Origin: Ancylobacter rudongensis
GTDB taxonomy: Bacteria; Pseudomonadota; Alphaproteobacteria; Rhizobiales; Xanthobacteraceae
NCBI RefSeq assembly: GCF_900100155.1
Contig: NZ_FMTP01000002.1
Span: 496,001 to 560,000 of the forward strand
Reading direction: 5' to 3'
Length of the DNA: 64,000 nt
Under the pieces are notes generated by a model. It searched no databases. It worked only from the letters and a program-made list of their open reading frames with translations, and had not been told where the DNA came from. The translations under genes and the position numbers were made by a program. Below, one piece after another: positions 43,424 through 53,138 of this stretch. The stretch's first letter is position 1, and each line of letters starts with the position of its first letter.

Positions 43424-44505
43424 AGCACGGGGAACGGCGCCGCCACCAGTTCGCGCGCGCGCCGCCCGGCCAGCGCGGCGAGCGTCGTGTTCTCGCGCGT
43501 GAGCTTCGCCCGCAGGCCGTCCTTGATCTTCTCCACCAGACCCAGCCCCTCATAGACCAGCCCGGAATAGAGCTGGATGAGGCTGGCCCCGGCCTCGATC
43601 TTGGCCAGCGCCGTGGCGGCGCTGTCGATGCCGCCGACGCCGATCAGCGGGAAGGCGCCGTCCACCCGCACATAGGTCTCCGCCAGCATGCGGGTGGAGA
43701 GGGCAAAGAGCGGCCGGCCCGAAAGCCCGCCGGTCTCGCCCTTGAAGGGGGAACGCAGGCTCGGGGGACGCGAGATCGTCGTGTTAGAGACGATCAGCCC
43801 GTCGATCCGCCGCCGGCGCGCCACGCTGACCACGCCGTCGAGATGCGGCAAGGCGAGATCGGGCGCGATCTTCAGCAGCAGCGGCACGCCGGGCGCCGCC
43901 TCGTCGCGCGCCGCGATCACCCGCGCCAGCAATTCGTCGAGCGCGTGCTCCTCCTGCAGATCGCGCAGGCCCGGCGTGTTGGGCGAGGACACATTGGCGG
44001 TGAAATAGCTCGCCACCCCGGCAAAGGCGCGGATGCCTGAGACATAGTCGGCGGCGCGGTCGGTGCTGTCCTTGTTCGCCCCGACATTCACCCCGACGAT
44101 GCCGGGCGCCCCGCGCTTGGTGCGGGCGGCGAGGCGAGCCAGCGCCGGGCCATGGCCGCCGCTGTTGAAGCCGTAGCGGTTGATCACCGCGCGGTCCTCG
44201 ACCAGGCGGAAATTGCGCGGGCGCGGATTGCCCGGCTGCGGGCGCGGGGTGATCGTTCCCACCTCGACGAAGCCGAAGCCGGCGCCGAGCATGGCGTCCG
44301 GCACCTCCGCCTCCTTGTCGAAGCCCGCCGCCAGCCCCACCGGGTTGGCAAAGGCGAGGCCGAAGGCCGAAACCTTGAGGCGGGAATCGTCCACCGGCAC
44401 GGGCCGGGGCGGCAGGCAGGAAAGCGCGCGGATCGACAGGCTATGCGCGGTCTCGGGGTCCAGCATCCGGGCGAAGGGAAGGGCGAGGTCGAGCAGGCGG
44501 CTCAT
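43420..44505 (-). CDS. pyrD: Dihydroorotate dehydrogenase (quinone)
   Basis: This 361-residue class 2 enzyme oxidises dihydroorotate to orotate with FMN and passes electrons to the quinone pool at the inner membrane. Class 2 features are the N-terminal membrane-associating helices ([28 protein letters not shown]), [23 protein letters not shown], and [14 protein letters not shown] with the catalytic serine. Its start is five bases downstream of the DUF952 gene, so the two are cotranscribed. Confidence 0.96.
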   Translation of the reverse strand: MSRLLDLALPFARMLDPETAHSLSIRALSCLPPRPVPVDDSRLKVSAFGLAFANPVGLAAGFDKEAEVPDAMLGAGFGFVEVGTITPRPQPGNPRPRNFRLVEDRAVINRYGFNSGGHGPALARLAARTKRGAPGIVGVNVGANKDSTDRAADYVSGIRAFAGVASYFTANVSSPNTPGLRDLQEEHALDELLARVIAARDEAAPGVPLLLKIAPDLALPHLDGVVSVARRRRIDGLIVSNTTISRPPSLRSPFKGETGGLSGRPLFALSTRMLAETYVRVDGAFPLIGVGGIDSAATALAKIEAGASLIQLYSGLVYEGLGLVEKIKDGLRAKLTRENTTLAALAGRRARELVAAPFPVL

Positions 44506-44509
44506 GGGA

Positions 44510-44872
44510 TCAACCTTCCAGCGCCGGAAACAGATGGCGCCCATGCGGCCCGAGCGGCAGCTCGCGCGCAAAGGCGACCGCGTCAAGGGACAACGGGCCG
44601 TAGAGATGGGGAAACAGGTCGCCGCCGCGCGAGGGCTCCCAGCGCAGCGTGTCCGGCGGCAGAAGTTCCACCCGGATCGCGACCAGCAGCAGATCCTCCT
44701 GCCCGGCAAAGTGCTTGGCGGCGGTCTCCGCCACCTGCCCGGCGGTGGAGAAATGGATGAAGCCGTCCGCCAGATCCACCGGCGCGCCCTCGAACCGCCC
44801 GGCGCTCTCGGCCGCCTGCCACAGCGTGCGCGGCGCGATCTTGTAGATGAGGCTTGCCTGCGCTGCCGCCAT
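44510..44872 (-). CDS. DUF952 family protein
   Basis: This 120-residue protein matches DUF952: [39 protein letters not shown], with [11 protein letters not shown] and LFPHLYGPL later on. The family often sits next to pyrD in alphaproteobacteria, as here, but its function is not known; the fold is related to ADP-ribosyl-binding or transferase-like proteins by prediction. The ATG at 44872 follows GGGGGA at seven bases; an earlier ATG at 44890 has no ribosome-binding site. Confidence 0.88.
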   Translation of the reverse strand: MAAAQASLIYKIAPRTLWQAAESAGRFEGAPVDLADGFIHFSTAGQVAETAAKHFAGQEDLLLVAIRVELLPPDTLRWEPSRGGDLFPHLYGPLSLDAVAFARELPLGPHGRHLFPALEG

Positions 44873-44907
44873 GTCCAAATCCCCCCGCATTGCCGTCGGG
44901 GTCCGTC

Positions 44908-46362
44908 CTACAGGGCCCCGGCCGCACTGGCAACGCGGCGCCAGGCGTCGATGATCGCCTGCGCCGAGAGGCGGATATCGTCATCGGTGGTGGAGGCGCC
45001 GATCACCGATAGCCGCAGGATCCAGCGCCCCCGCCAGGAAGCCCCGGCGGCAAAGCAGGTGCCCTCCTCCTGCACCGCGGCGATGGTGGCGCGGGTCAGC
45101 GCGTCGCCTTGCGCCCCCTCCGGCGCCCCCGCCACCGCGCCGCCGAAGCGCACCGCCACCTGGTTCAGCACCACCTCGTTCAGCACCGTGATGCCCGGCT
45201 CGGTGGCGAGCAGGCCCGCCAGAAGCCGCGCCTGCGCGCAATGGCGCTCCACCATGGCGGCGATGCCGTTGCGGCCGAAATGGCGCAGCAGCGCCCAGCT
45301 GGCGAAGCCGCGCGCCCGGCGCGACAGCTCCGGTACATAGTGCGAGGGGTCGCGCTCATGCTCGCTCACCGGCGGCAGATAGCTCGCCGCGATCGTCATC
45401 GCCCGGCGATGGGCGCCCGCGTCGCGCACGATGGCATAGCCGCAATCGAACGGCGTCTGCAGCCATTTATGGCCGTCCGTGGCCCAGGAATCCGCCGCCT
45501 CGACGCCGGCGGCGAGGTGCGCCCGGGCGGGGCAGGCCCGCGCCCACAGGCCGAAGGCGCCGTCCACATGCACCCACCCCGCCCGCGCCTGGGCGAGCGG
45601 CACGAGCCGCTCATGCGCATCGGTGGCGCCGCTATGGATGTGCCCGGCCTGCGTCACCACGATCAGCGGCGCGCCCTCGGGCACCTCGCGCGCCAGCAGA
45701 TCCTCGAAGGCGTCGGGCCGCATCACGCCCTCAGCATCGGCCGGCACGCGGATCAGGCTCGCCTTGCCGAAGCCGAGATAATGCAGGGCGGAGAATACGC
45801 TGGCATGCGCCTCCTCGCCGATCAGCACCCGCACCGGCGGGGCGCCGAACAGGCCCTGCGCCTCCACATCCCACCCTGCCCGGCGCAGCACCTCGCCGCG
45901 CGCGGCGGCGAGGGCGACGAAGCTCGCCATGGTGGCGCCGGTGACGAAGCCGACCGAGCACTCCGCCGGCAGGCGCAGCAGCTCCAGCAGCCAGCGCGCC
46001 GCCACCGTCTCGGCGGCGGCGGCGGCGGGCGCGGCGAAGTGGTTGGCGGTGTTCTGGCCCCAGGCGGCGGTCAGCCAGTCGGCGGCGACGCCGACCGGGT
46101 GGGAATTGCCGATCACCCAGCCGAAGAAGCGCGGCCCGACGGAAGCCCGCAGCCCCGGCTCGGCCCGCGCCACCAGCGCGTCGAGCACGTCCGCGCCCGG
46201 CTCGCCGGCCTCGGACAGCGGGCCGTCAAAGGCGGCGAGGCAGGCGGCATAATCCGTCGCCGGCGGGTGCGCCGTGGGGTCCGCGCGGTAGGCGATGGCC
46301 CGGCGCGCCGCCGCCAGCAGCAGGGCCCCGGTCTCGTCCTGTGGCGTCTCGTCCATGCGCAT
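44908..46362 (-). CDS. Group II PLP-dependent decarboxylase/aminotransferase-like protein
   Basis: This 484-residue PLP enzyme resembles aromatic-L-amino-acid or glutamate decarboxylases of group II: PRFFGWVIGNSHPVGVAADW, NHFAAPAAAAAETVAARWLLELLRLP, FVTGATMASFVALAAAR, VHVDGAFGLWA and the PLP lysine in WATDGHKWLQTPFDCGYA. The substrate is not evident. I use the ATG at 46362; an ATG two codons later is possible. It is divergent from the LexA-like repressor gene, whose strong -10 element lies about 120 bases upstream. Confidence 0.88.
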   Translation of the reverse strand: MRMDETPQDETGALLLAAARRAIAYRADPTAHPPATDYAACLAAFDGPLSEAGEPGADVLDALVARAEPGLRASVGPRFFGWVIGNSHPVGVAADWLTAAWGQNTANHFAAPAAAAAETVAARWLLELLRLPAECSVGFVTGATMASFVALAAARGEVLRRAGWDVEAQGLFGAPPVRVLIGEEAHASVFSALHYLGFGKASLIRVPADAEGVMRPDAFEDLLAREVPEGAPLIVVTQAGHIHSGATDAHERLVPLAQARAGWVHVDGAFGLWARACPARAHLAAGVEAADSWATDGHKWLQTPFDCGYAIVRDAGAHRRAMTIAASYLPPVSEHERDPSHYVPELSRRARGFASWALLRHFGRNGIAAMVERHCAQARLLAGLLATEPGITVLNEVVLNQVAVRFGGAVAGAPEGAQGDALTRATIAAVQEEGTCFAAGASWRGRWILRLSVIGASTTDDDIRLSAQAIIDAWRRVASAAGAL

Positions 46363-46477
46363 GCCGGCCCCTGCCCCGAAGGGCGGCCATCCTAGGCAGC
46401 GCGCGCGCCCTGTCCAGCGCCGGGCACCGGCGGCAGGCAACGCGCGGCAAAACGGCTGGACAGCGGCGCGAATAGGG

Positions 46478-46483
46478 TATAAT
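46478..46483 (+). promoter_or_regulatory. Perfect -10 element of the LexA-like repressor gene
   Basis: TATAAT occurs in a short AT-rich island, with TGGACA at 46457-46462 as a rough -35 element, though the 15-base spacer is short. AATTCC occurs twice nearby (46481, 46501), so the repressor may control itself here. Confidence 0.55.
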
Positions 46484-46518
46484 TCCTAACATACAGATAA
46501 AATTCCGAGCAGCCGATC

Positions 46519-47145
46519 ATGCTGACCCACGCCCATATCTGGCGCGCCCTCGACACGCTGGCGGAGCGGCTGGGCCTCAGCGCCTCGGCCCTCGCCCGGC
46601 GCGCCGGGCTGGACGCCACCACCTTCAACCGTTCCAAGCGCGAGGCGCCGGACGGGCGGCCGCGCTGGCCCTCCACCGAGAGCATCGCCAAGGTGCTGGC
46701 CGCCACCGGCACCAGCCTCGACGAGTTCATGGCGCTGATGGACGGGGCGGGCAGCGGGCGCCGCGCCATCCCGCTGATCGGCTTCGCGCAGGCGGGCGAA
46801 GGCGGCTTTTTCGACGATGCCGGCTTCCCGGTCGGCGGCGCCTGGGACGAGATCGCCTTTCCCAATGTCGGCGACGAGCATGCCTATGCATTGGAGATTT
46901 CAGGCGATTCCATGCTGCCGCTGTACCGCGATGGCGATGTCGTCGTGGTCTCGCCGGCGGCGCCGATCCGGCGCGGCGACCGGGTTGTCGTGAAGACTCG
47001 CGAGGGCGAGGTGCTGGCCAAGGAACTGAAGCGCCAGACCAACCGCACGGTGGAACTGCGCTCGCTCAACCCCGAACATCCCGACCGGCTGCTGCAGGAG
47101 GCCGAGATCGCCTGGATCGCCCGCGTGCTCTGGGCGAGCCAGTAA
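46519..47145 (+). CDS. LexA-like repressor (HTH plus S24 peptidase domain)
   Basis: This 208-residue protein has an N-terminal lambda-repressor-like helix-turn-helix (LAERLGLSASALARRAGLDATTFNRSK) and a C-terminal S24 peptidase domain. The Ser131 in SGDSMLP and Lys168 in VLAKEL are 37 residues apart, as in LexA (Ser119, Lys156), and an Ala-Gly pair in FAQAGEGG could be the self-cleavage site. It may be a stress- or phage-type repressor outside the classical LexA. It lies alone with an AT-rich promoter of its own. Targets are unknown. Confidence 0.88.
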   Translation: MLTHAHIWRALDTLAERLGLSASALARRAGLDATTFNRSKREAPDGRPRWPSTESIAKVLAATGTSLDEFMALMDGAGSGRRAIPLIGFAQAGEGGFFDDAGFPVGGAWDEIAFPNVGDEHAYALEISGDSMLPLYRDGDVVVVSPAAPIRRGDRVVVKTREGEVLAKELKRQTNRTVELRSLNPEHPDRLLQEAEIAWIARVLWASQ

Positions 47146-47157
47146 CCACGCACAAAA

Positions 47158-47178
47158 ACGGCCCCGCTGGGGGGCCGT
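47158..47178 (-). terminator. Terminator of the glycine-zipper lipoprotein gene
   Basis: An 8-bp stem (ACGGCCCC with GGGGCCGT) lies between convergent genes. Read leftward it runs into TTTTTG, marking an intrinsic terminator for the lipoprotein gene at 47207. Confidence 0.75.
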
Positions 47179-47206
47179 CTGTCGAAACCGTTTCGCGGCG
47201 CTGCGG

Positions 47207-47464
47207 TCAGCAGCGCACCGCCACGCGGCGGCCATAGCGGTCATAGGCGTAGCAGTCGCCCGGCGAGGTCGCCGCGCCGATGATCGCGCCGGTGCCGGCA
47301 CCCACGCCCGCGCCAATGGCCGCGCCGGTGCCGCCGCCGGCGATGCCGCCGATCACCGCACCCGTGCCGCCGCCGATCAGCGCGCCGCCGGCCGCGCGGC
47401 GTTCCGTGGTGGTGCAGGCGGCGATGCTGAGCGTGGCCAGCGAAAGCACAACGATCTTGAGCAT
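47207..47464 (-). CDS. Small glycine-zipper lipoprotein, EcfG-controlled
   Basis: This 85-residue protein has a lipoprotein signal peptide with lipobox LSIAAC, then a glycine-zipper region (GGALIGGGTGAVIGGIAGGG and two more GAxIGA-type repeats) and a short tail with two cysteines (DCYAYDRYGRRVAVRC). Such proteins sit in the outer membrane or periplasm and are often stress-induced, with no defined activity. The ATG at 47464 follows AGGAGAGGG. A perfect EcfG-type promoter lies 114 bases upstream, placing it in the general stress regulon by prediction. Confidence 0.88.
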   Translation of the reverse strand: MLKIVVLSLATLSIAACTTTERRAAGGALIGGGTGAVIGGIAGGGTGAAIGAGVGAGTGAIIGAATSPGDCYAYDRYGRRVAVRC

Positions 47465-47577
47465 GATCCCTCTCCTTTTGAGCATGCCGGACCTGCCCAG
47501 CAGATCGCGACGGCCAATCCCTGATGTTGACGGCACCCCGCGCCACCGCATCGGCTGCGGCGGAGCGCCCATCAGGT

Positions 47578-47602
47578 AACGTGCTCTTCGCCCGCCAGTT
47601 CC
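47578..47602 (-). promoter_or_regulatory. EcfG-type promoter of the lipoprotein gene
   Basis: On the minus strand GGAAC, 16 bases, CGTT matches the consensus of alphaproteobacterial general stress sigma factors exactly. It points toward the glycine-zipper lipoprotein gene. Confidence 0.75.
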
Positions 47603-47694
47603 ACTGTCATGGGGTATGAGTAGCATGCTGGCCTTGCACGCTTCGCTGCGCGGAGTATTCTACAAAAATAATCGATTTCTTACGGGAGTTCGCC

Positions 47695-48330
47695 ATGACC
47701 ATCCGCCTTGGGGACGTCGTTCCCGATTTCACCGCCGAGACCACCGAAGGCCCGATCCGCTTTCACGAGTGGCTAGGCGATTCCTGGGGCGTGCTGTTCT
47801 CGCACCCGAAGAACTTCACCCCGGTCTGCACCACCGAGCTCGGCCAGGTGGCGCGGCTGAAGCCGGAATTCGACCGCCGCAACGTCAAGGTGATCGGCCT
47901 CTCGGTCGATCCGCTCGACGCGCATGAGAAATGGGCGGAGGACATCGCCGAGACGCAGGGCTATGCCCCGAATTTCCCGCTGATCGCCGATCCCGAGCGC
48001 ACCGTCTCCGGCCTCTACGACATGATCCACCCCAACGCCTCCGACACGATGACGGTGCGCTCGGTGTTCGTCGTCGGGCCGGACAAGAAGCTGAAGCTCT
48101 CGCTCACCTACCCCGCCAGCGCCGGGCGCAATTTCGACGAGATCTTGCGGGTGATCGACTCGCTTCAGCTCACCGCCCAGCACGCGGTGGCGACGCCGGC
48201 GAACTGGAAGGACGGCGAGGACGTCATCATCGTCCCCTCGGTCAGCGACGCGGCGGCGAAGGAGAAGTTCCCCGGCGGCTGGAAGACGCTGAAGCCCTAT
48301 CTGCGCGTGGTGCCGCAGCCGGGCAAGTGA
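47695..48330 (+). CDS. 1-Cys peroxiredoxin (Prx6 type)
   Basis: This 211-residue enzyme reduces peroxides. The peroxidatic Cys45 and Thr42 lie in HPKNFTPVCTTELG, and the C-terminal extension with VIIVPSVSDAAAKEKFPGGWK is the Prx6/1-Cys form; no resolving cysteine is present. The ATG at 47695 follows GGGAG. The promoter region just upstream is AT-rich (CTACAAAAATAATCG). It is a single-gene unit followed by a dispersed repeat. Control by a peroxide regulator is possible but not seen. Confidence 0.94.
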   Translation: MTIRLGDVVPDFTAETTEGPIRFHEWLGDSWGVLFSHPKNFTPVCTTELGQVARLKPEFDRRNVKVIGLSVDPLDAHEKWAEDIAETQGYAPNFPLIADPERTVSGLYDMIHPNASDTMTVRSVFVVGPDKKLKLSLTYPASAGRNFDEILRVIDSLQLTAQHAVATPANWKDGEDVIIVPSVSDAAAKEKFPGGWKTLKPYLRVVPQPGK

Positions 48331-48358
48331 CGGCGCGGCCGACCGGCTCACTCGAACA

Positions 48359-48433
48359 CGTCATCCCGGCCGCAGCGCCGGGATCGTCCGCCAATGTCAC
48401 GCGATCCCGGACCGGCCCTGCGGCCGTCCGGGA
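48359..48433. repeat. Dispersed CGTCATCCCGG element, degenerate
   Basis: CGTCATCCCGGCC, GCCGGGATCGTCCGCC and a degraded closing arm CCGTCCGGGAGG lie between the convergent peroxiredoxin and acetyltransferase genes. Family members lie at 8806, 25691 and 63158. Confidence 0.7.
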
Positions 48434-48453
48434 GGGCGGTGCCGTGCGCCCCC

Positions 48454-48903
48454 TCAGGGCGTCAGCGGCTTGCGGTACTGGATGAAGCCGGTGCGCTCGG
48501 CCACGCCATTATAGAGCCGCTGCGCCGTCAGATTGGTCTCATGGGTCAGCCAGTAGACCTTCGGGCTGCCCTTGGCCGTGGCCTCGGCCGCGACATGGTC
48601 GATCAGCTGGCGGCCGAGGCCCTGCCCGCGCTGGCTCGCATCGACATACAAATCGTTGAGGTAGCACACCGCGCCCACCGACCAGGTGGAGCGGTGGAAC
48701 AGCCAGTGCGCCAGCCCCACGGCCTGCCCGCCCGCATCGAAGGCCAGCGCGCCATGCACCGGCTCGGCCGGGTCGAGCAGGCGCTGCCACGTCGTCGCCG
48801 TCACCTCCGCCGGCAGCGTCGCCTCGTAGAAGACGAGATAGGCCTGCCAGAGCGGCAGCCAGCGGGCGTGGTCGTCCGGGGTGAGCGCGCGAATATCCGT
48901 CAT
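48454..48903 (-). CDS. GNAT-family N-acetyltransferase
   Basis: This 149-residue protein has the GNAT fold with the acetyl-CoA loop in [20 protein letters not shown] and NDLYV before it. It would transfer an acyl group to a small molecule or protein; the substrate is unknown. Its start codon overlaps the fmt stop codon as ATGA, so it is translated as part of the def-fmt unit. Confidence 0.9.
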   Translation of the reverse strand: MTDIRALTPDDHARWLPLWQAYLVFYEATLPAEVTATTWQRLLDPAEPVHGALAFDAGGQAVGLAHWLFHRSTWSVGAVCYLNDLYVDASQRGQGLGRQLIDHVAAEATAKGSPKVYWLTHETNLTAQRLYNGVAERTGFIQYRKPLTP

Positions 48904-49817
48904 GTCAGCACCCTGCCTGCGGCGAGATCGCTGCCGCGTAAGAACTCATCCGCCGCCATCGCCCGGCTGCCGGCCTTCTGCACCTCGACCAGCCGCACGG
49001 CGCCGTCACCACAGGCGATGGTGAGCGCCTCGTCCAGCAGCGTGCCGGGCGCGCCGCCCCCCCGCGCAAGCGTCGAGCGCAGCACCTTCACCCGGGTGCC
49101 GGCGAGGTCGAACCACGCGCCGGGAAAGGGGGAGAGGCCGCGAATATGGTCGTGCACCGCCTGCGCCGGCCGGGTCCAGTCGATGCGGGTCTCGTTCTTG
49201 TCGATCTTGGCGGCATAGGTCACACCGTCTTCCGGCTGCGGCGTGAAGCCCAGCGCCCCACGCTCCAGCGCCGCCAGCGCCCGCGCCATCAAATCGCCGC
49301 CGACGATCATCAGCCGGTCGTGCAACTCACCCGCCGTCATGTCCGGGCCGATGGTGACGCGCTCCACCAGCCCCACCGGCCCGGTGTCGAGCCCCGCTTC
49401 CATCTTCATGACCGCGACGCCGGTTTCGCGGTCGCCGGCCATGATGGCGCGCTGGATCGGCGCCGCGCCGCGCCAGCGCGGCAGCAGCGAAGCGTGCAGG
49501 TTCAGGCAGCCAAGCGGGGGAAGATCGAGGATCGCCTGCGGCAGGATGCGGCCATAGGCCACCACCACGGCGGCGTCGGCCTCATGCGCGGCGAAGGTTG
49601 CTGTCGCGTCCTCGGTGCGCAGGGTCGACGGCGTCAGCACGGGAATGCCGAACCGTTCCGCCGCGCGGTGCACCGGCGAGGGCACCAGATCGAGCCCGCG
49701 CCGTCCGGCCGGCGCCGGCGCGCGCGTATAGGCCGCCACCACCTCGTGGCCGGCGCCGACGATCTCGACCAGGGTGGAGACCGCGAAATCGGGCGTGCCC
49801 ATGAAGACGATGCGCAT
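48900..49817 (-). CDS. fmt: Methionyl-tRNA formyltransferase
   Basis: This 305-residue enzyme formylates the initiator Met-tRNA. It starts [19 protein letters not shown], and has [21 protein letters not shown] with the catalytic His-x-SLLP motif, and [17 protein letters not shown] in the C-terminal OB domain. The ATG at 49817 is unambiguous. It is downstream of def, the usual pairing, with a 48-base gap, and overlaps the GNAT gene. Confidence 0.96.
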   Translation of the reverse strand: MRIVFMGTPDFAVSTLVEIVGAGHEVVAAYTRAPAPAGRRGLDLVPSPVHRAAERFGIPVLTPSTLRTEDATATFAAHEADAAVVVAYGRILPQAILDLPPLGCLNLHASLLPRWRGAAPIQRAIMAGDRETGVAVMKMEAGLDTGPVGLVERVTIGPDMTAGELHDRLMIVGGDLMARALAALERGALGFTPQPEDGVTYAAKIDKNETRIDWTRPAQAVHDHIRGLSPFPGAWFDLAGTRVKVLRSTLARGGGAPGTLLDEALTIACGDGAVRLVEVQKAGSRAMAADEFLRGSDLAAGRVLT

Positions 49818-49865
49818 GTGGCTCCCCGCTGGGATATGGAGACGAGGCGTCGCGAGCGGCGGGGA

Positions 49866-50420
49866 TCAGTCCCCGATCCGCTCCTTCTTCGCCAGCTTGG
49901 TGAACTTGGTGATCACCCGGTCGCGCTTGAGCTTGGAGATATGGTCGATGAACAGCACGCCGTTGAGATGGTCGATCTCGTGCTGCACGCAGGTGGCGAG
50001 CAGGCCATCGGCGTCGATTTCCTGCGTCTCGCCGTTCAGGTCCATGTAGCGGACCTTCACGCGGGCCGGCCGCTCGACATCGGCGTAATATTCCGGGATC
50101 GACAGGCAGCCCTCGGAATAGACCGACAGTTCCTGCGACGCGGCGATGATTTCCGGGTTGATCAGCGCCAGCGGGTGCTTCTCGCGCTCGGCATCCTCGT
50201 CGCCATCCTCGTCCTGCGCCTCGCGCGAGCCGACATCGACGGTGACGATGCGCTCGGGAATGCCGACCTGGATCGCCGCCAGCCCGATGCCGGGCGCGTC
50301 ATACATGGTCTCGAACATGTCCTCGACGATCGCGCGCACGCGCGCATCCACCCGCACGATGGGATCGGAGATCTGGCGCAGGCGGGTATCGGGGAGGATC
50401 ACGAGAGGACGTATCGACAT
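49866..50420 (-). CDS. def: Peptide deformylase
   Basis: This 184-residue metalloenzyme removes the N-formyl group from new proteins. The three signature motifs are visible: [10 protein letters not shown] (motif 1), EGCLSIP with the metal Cys (motif 2), and QHEIDHLNG with the HExxH pair (motif 3). The ATG at 50420 gives the family start [18 protein letters not shown]. An acidic insert ([16 protein letters not shown]) is a small oddity common in alphaproteobacterial enzymes. Confidence 0.96.
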   Translation of the reverse strand: MSIRPLVILPDTRLRQISDPIVRVDARVRAIVEDMFETMYDAPGIGLAAIQVGIPERIVTVDVGSREAQDEDGDEDAEREKHPLALINPEIIAASQELSVYSEGCLSIPEYYADVERPARVKVRYMDLNGETQEIDADGLLATCVQHEIDHLNGVLFIDHISKLKRDRVITKFTKLAKKERIGD

Positions 50421-50530
50421 GCCGTCCAGATAATCGCTGGCCGGGCTTCGGTCAACGGAACGAATGCACGGTTCGGGCGGGATGTTCACTCTACGTTCGC
50501 GCCTGCTGCAGAATCTGCTAGAAGCGGAGC

Positions 50531-51739
50531 ATGGATCAGGTTCTGTTCGTCCTCGGCGCGCAGCCCGTGACGCTGGCCCAGCTGGTGGCCGGCGCGGGCG
50601 CGCTCGCCTTCCTGCTGCTGGTGGCGGTGCTGCGCGCGGTCTCCCGCAGCGCCCGGCAGAACGCGGCCGAGGCGGACGAGCAGGCGCGCCGGGCCGACGA
50701 GCTGGAAATGCGGCTGGTGGAACTCGCCCGCACCCAGGCGGAGACGGTGGGGCGGGTGCAGTCCATGGCCGAAGTCCTGGCGCACCGGCAGGGCGAACTC
50801 GCCCGCGCCGTGGCGGAGCGGCTCGATGCCTCCTCGCACCGCATGGGCGAGAGCCTGGCGCGGGCCAGTGAGGCGACGCATGAGAACCTCGCCCGGCTCA
50901 ATGACCGGCTCGCCATCGTCGACCAGGCCCGCGCGAGTCTGGGCGAACTCTCGGGGCAGGTGATGAGCCTGCGCGAGACCTTGTCCAACAAGCAGGCGCG
51001 CGGCGCCTTCGGCGAGGGCCGGCTGCAGGCGATCGTCGCCGACGCGCTGCCGCGCGACAGCTTCGCCTTCCAGCACACGCTGGGCAATGGCAAGCGCGCC
51101 GACTGCGCGATCTTCCTGCCCGGCGACAAGCGCCCGCTGCTGGTCGATTCCAAATTCCCGCTGGAAGCGATCACCGCCTTTCGCGAGGCGCGGACGCCGG
51201 AGGCCCGCAAGCCGGCCGAGGCGCGGCTGAAGGGGGATGTCGGCCGGCATGTGAAGGACATCGCCGAACGCTACCTCATCAGCGGCGAGACGCAGGACGT
51301 GGCGCTGATGTTCGTGCCGTCGGAATCGGTCTATGGCGAATTGCACGAGCATTTCGACGACATCATCCAGCAGGCCTTCCGCGCCCGCGTCATCCTCGTC
51401 TCGCCCTCGCTGCTGATGCTGGCGGTGCAGGTGGTGCAGTCCATCTGCAAGGATGCGCGCATGCGCGAGCAGGCCGACCTCATCCGGGCCGAATGCGGCA
51501 AGCTGGTCGCCGACGTGATCCGGCTGCGCGAGCGGGTCGGCAATCTGCAGCGGCATTTCGGCCAGATGAACGAGGATGTGGCGCAGGCGCTGACCTCCGC
51601 CGACAAGATCGCCAAGCGCGGCGAGCGGATCGAGCAGCTGGAATTCGAGGCCGACGGGCCCTCGGGTGATAGTGGACTGGCGGAGCTGCTGCCGACCCCG
51701 CCGCTTTCCACAGCTTCCCTGCGCGGCGCGGCGGAATAG
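50531..51739 (+). CDS. rmuC: DNA recombination protein RmuC
   Basis: This 402-residue protein has one N-terminal membrane helix ([20 protein letters not shown]), a long coiled coil, and the RmuC nuclease-like domain with [19 protein letters not shown] and [15 protein letters not shown] motifs. RmuC limits inversion at short inverted repeats, a relevant trait in a genome full of palindromes, though the link is only suggestive. It is divergent from def and precedes a LysR gene by 94 bases. Confidence 0.93.
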   Translation: MDQVLFVLGAQPVTLAQLVAGAGALAFLLLVAVLRAVSRSARQNAAEADEQARRADELEMRLVELARTQAETVGRVQSMAEVLAHRQGELARAVAERLDASSHRMGESLARASEATHENLARLNDRLAIVDQARASLGELSGQVMSLRETLSNKQARGAFGEGRLQAIVADALPRDSFAFQHTLGNGKRADCAIFLPGDKRPLLVDSKFPLEAITAFREARTPEARKPAEARLKGDVGRHVKDIAERYLISGETQDVALMFVPSESVYGELHEHFDDIIQQAFRARVILVSPSLLMLAVQVVQSICKDARMREQADLIRAECGKLVADVIRLRERVGNLQRHFGQMNEDVAQALTSADKIAKRGERIEQLEFEADGPSGDSGLAELLPTPPLSTASLRGAAE

Positions 51740-51833
51740 CGCGCCCGTCTTTAATCCGTCCAATTCGCAAGGACCGGCTTTTCTGATAGTTTGATAGAAC
51801 GTTTCTATCGTTACGTCTGAGAAAGCCTCCCGC

Positions 51834-52736
51834 GTGATCGACCGTTTCGAACTTCTGCTCGCCCTCGCCAAGGAGCGCCATTTCGGCCGCGCCGCCGAAT
51901 CCTGCGGCGTCACCCAGCCCACCCTCTCGGCCGGCCTCAAGCAGCTTGAGGAGCAGCTGGGCGTGCGCCTGGTCGAGCGCGGCTCGCGCTTCATCGGCTT
52001 CACCCCGGAAGGCGAGCGGGCGCTGCAATGGGCGCGGCGGGTCATCGGCGATGTGCGTGCGATGCGGCAGGAAATCGCCGGCATGCGCAAGGGGCTTTCC
52101 GGCCATCTGCGCATCGCCGCCATTCCCACCGCGATGCCGATGCTGTCGGAACTCACCACGCCGTTCCATGCCAAGCATGCCGATGTGCGCTTCACCCTCA
52201 TTTCCGCTTCCTCCAACGAGGTGCTGCGGCTGATCGAGAATCTGGAGGCCGATGCCGGCGTCACCTATCTCGACAACGACCCGCTCGGTCGGCTGAAGAC
52301 CGTGCCGCTCTACAAGGAGGGGTACCGCTTCCTGACCTCCGTCGGCGCCCCGCTGGGCGACCGCGCCACGGTGACGTGGGAGGATGTCGCGCAGGTGCCG
52401 CTTTGCCTGCTCACCCCCGACATGCAGAACCGCCGCATCGTCGACAAGCAACTGGCCGAGGCGGGCCACGCCACGATCGTCCCCATGCTGGAAGCCAATT
52501 CCACCATCGCCCTGCTCTCGCATGTGCGCACCGGCAAATGGGCGAGCGTGGTCGCCAACACGCTGGCGGATGTGTTCGCCTTTCCCGCCAGCATCCGCTC
52601 CATCCCGATCGAGGGGCCGGAGGTGCTGCACCAGATGGGCCTCGTCGTGCTCGACCGCGAGCCGATGACGCCGATCGTCACCGCCCTACTGGCGGAAGCC
52701 CGCGCCGTCGCGCCGGGCCTGACCGAGCGGATCTGA
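51834..52736 (+). CDS. LysR-family transcriptional regulator
   Basis: This 300-residue regulator has the LysR N-terminal helix-turn-helix ([40 protein letters not shown]) and a periplasmic-binding-like effector domain ([22 protein letters not shown], with [13 protein letters not shown]). I recall relatives next to NAD-dependent formate dehydrogenase genes, but no such genes are here, so I do not assign a target. The GTG at 51834 is the start. The promoter region before it is AT-rich (GATAGTTTGATAGAACG). Confidence 0.9.
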   Translation: MIDRFELLLALAKERHFGRAAESCGVTQPTLSAGLKQLEEQLGVRLVERGSRFIGFTPEGERALQWARRVIGDVRAMRQEIAGMRKGLSGHLRIAAIPTAMPMLSELTTPFHAKHADVRFTLISASSNEVLRLIENLEADAGVTYLDNDPLGRLKTVPLYKEGYRFLTSVGAPLGDRATVTWEDVAQVPLCLLTPDMQNRRIVDKQLAEAGHATIVPMLEANSTIALLSHVRTGKWASVVANTLADVFAFPASIRSIPIEGPEVLHQMGLVVLDREPMTPIVTALLAEARAVAPGLTERI

Positions 52737-52753
52737 CCGCCTGCCTCGCGTGG

Positions 52754-52778
52754 GGAACCCTGAGCCGTCTCATCGGTT
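52754..52778 (+). promoter_or_regulatory. Near-consensus EcfG-type promoter of the DUF1328 gene
   Basis: GGAAC, 16 bases, GGTT differs from the consensus GGAAC-N16-CGTT by one base. It lies 44 bases before the small DUF1328 gene, a class often found in general stress regulons. Confidence 0.45.
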
Positions 52779-52822
52779 GTCCCGCCATGCGGCCACGGCC
52801 GTATCGTGATGTGGAGGCTTAC

Positions 52823-52996
52823 ATGCTGGGTTGGGCGCTGACCTTTCTCGTGGTGGCTCTGATCGCCGCCGTTCTCGGCTTCGGCGGCATCGCCGGAACC
52901 GCCATCGAAATCGCCAAGATCATCTTTTTCGTCGCCATCATCCTGTTCCTGGTGTCGGCGGTGTTCGGCTTCATGCGGCGCGGCCGGGCACCCTAG
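52823..52996 (+). CDS. DUF1328/YtjA-family small membrane protein
   Basis: This 57-residue protein consists of two membrane helices ([20 protein letters not shown] and [19 protein letters not shown]) joined by [12 protein letters not shown], the DUF1328 pattern. GGAGG lies six bases before the ATG at 52823. Function is unknown; relatives are often part of the alphaproteobacterial stress response. It is just upstream of the general stress locus, with a near-consensus EcfG promoter. Confidence 0.9.
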   Translation: MLGWALTFLVVALIAAVLGFGGIAGTAIEIAKIIFFVAIILFLVSAVFGFMRRGRAP

Positions 52997-53028
52997 GCTG
53001 GCGCCTTGCCGAATGATGCCGAACGCAA

Positions 53029-53056
53029 AACGCCCCCGGCCGAAACCGGGGGCGTT
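53029..53056 (-). terminator. Terminator of the nepR-ecfG operon
   Basis: A perfect 11-bp stem (AACGCCCCCGG with 53046-53056) and 6-base loop, read leftward, runs into TTTTGCGTT. It stands 83 bases after the ecfG stop codon. Confidence 0.75.
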
Positions 53057-53138
53057 CTCGCGTGGGGCGCGCGAGTGGAACAGGCATGTCAATTTTAGGA
53101 TAGGGGTCGGTCGGTCAGTCGGCCGGCGGTGTGGCCGC

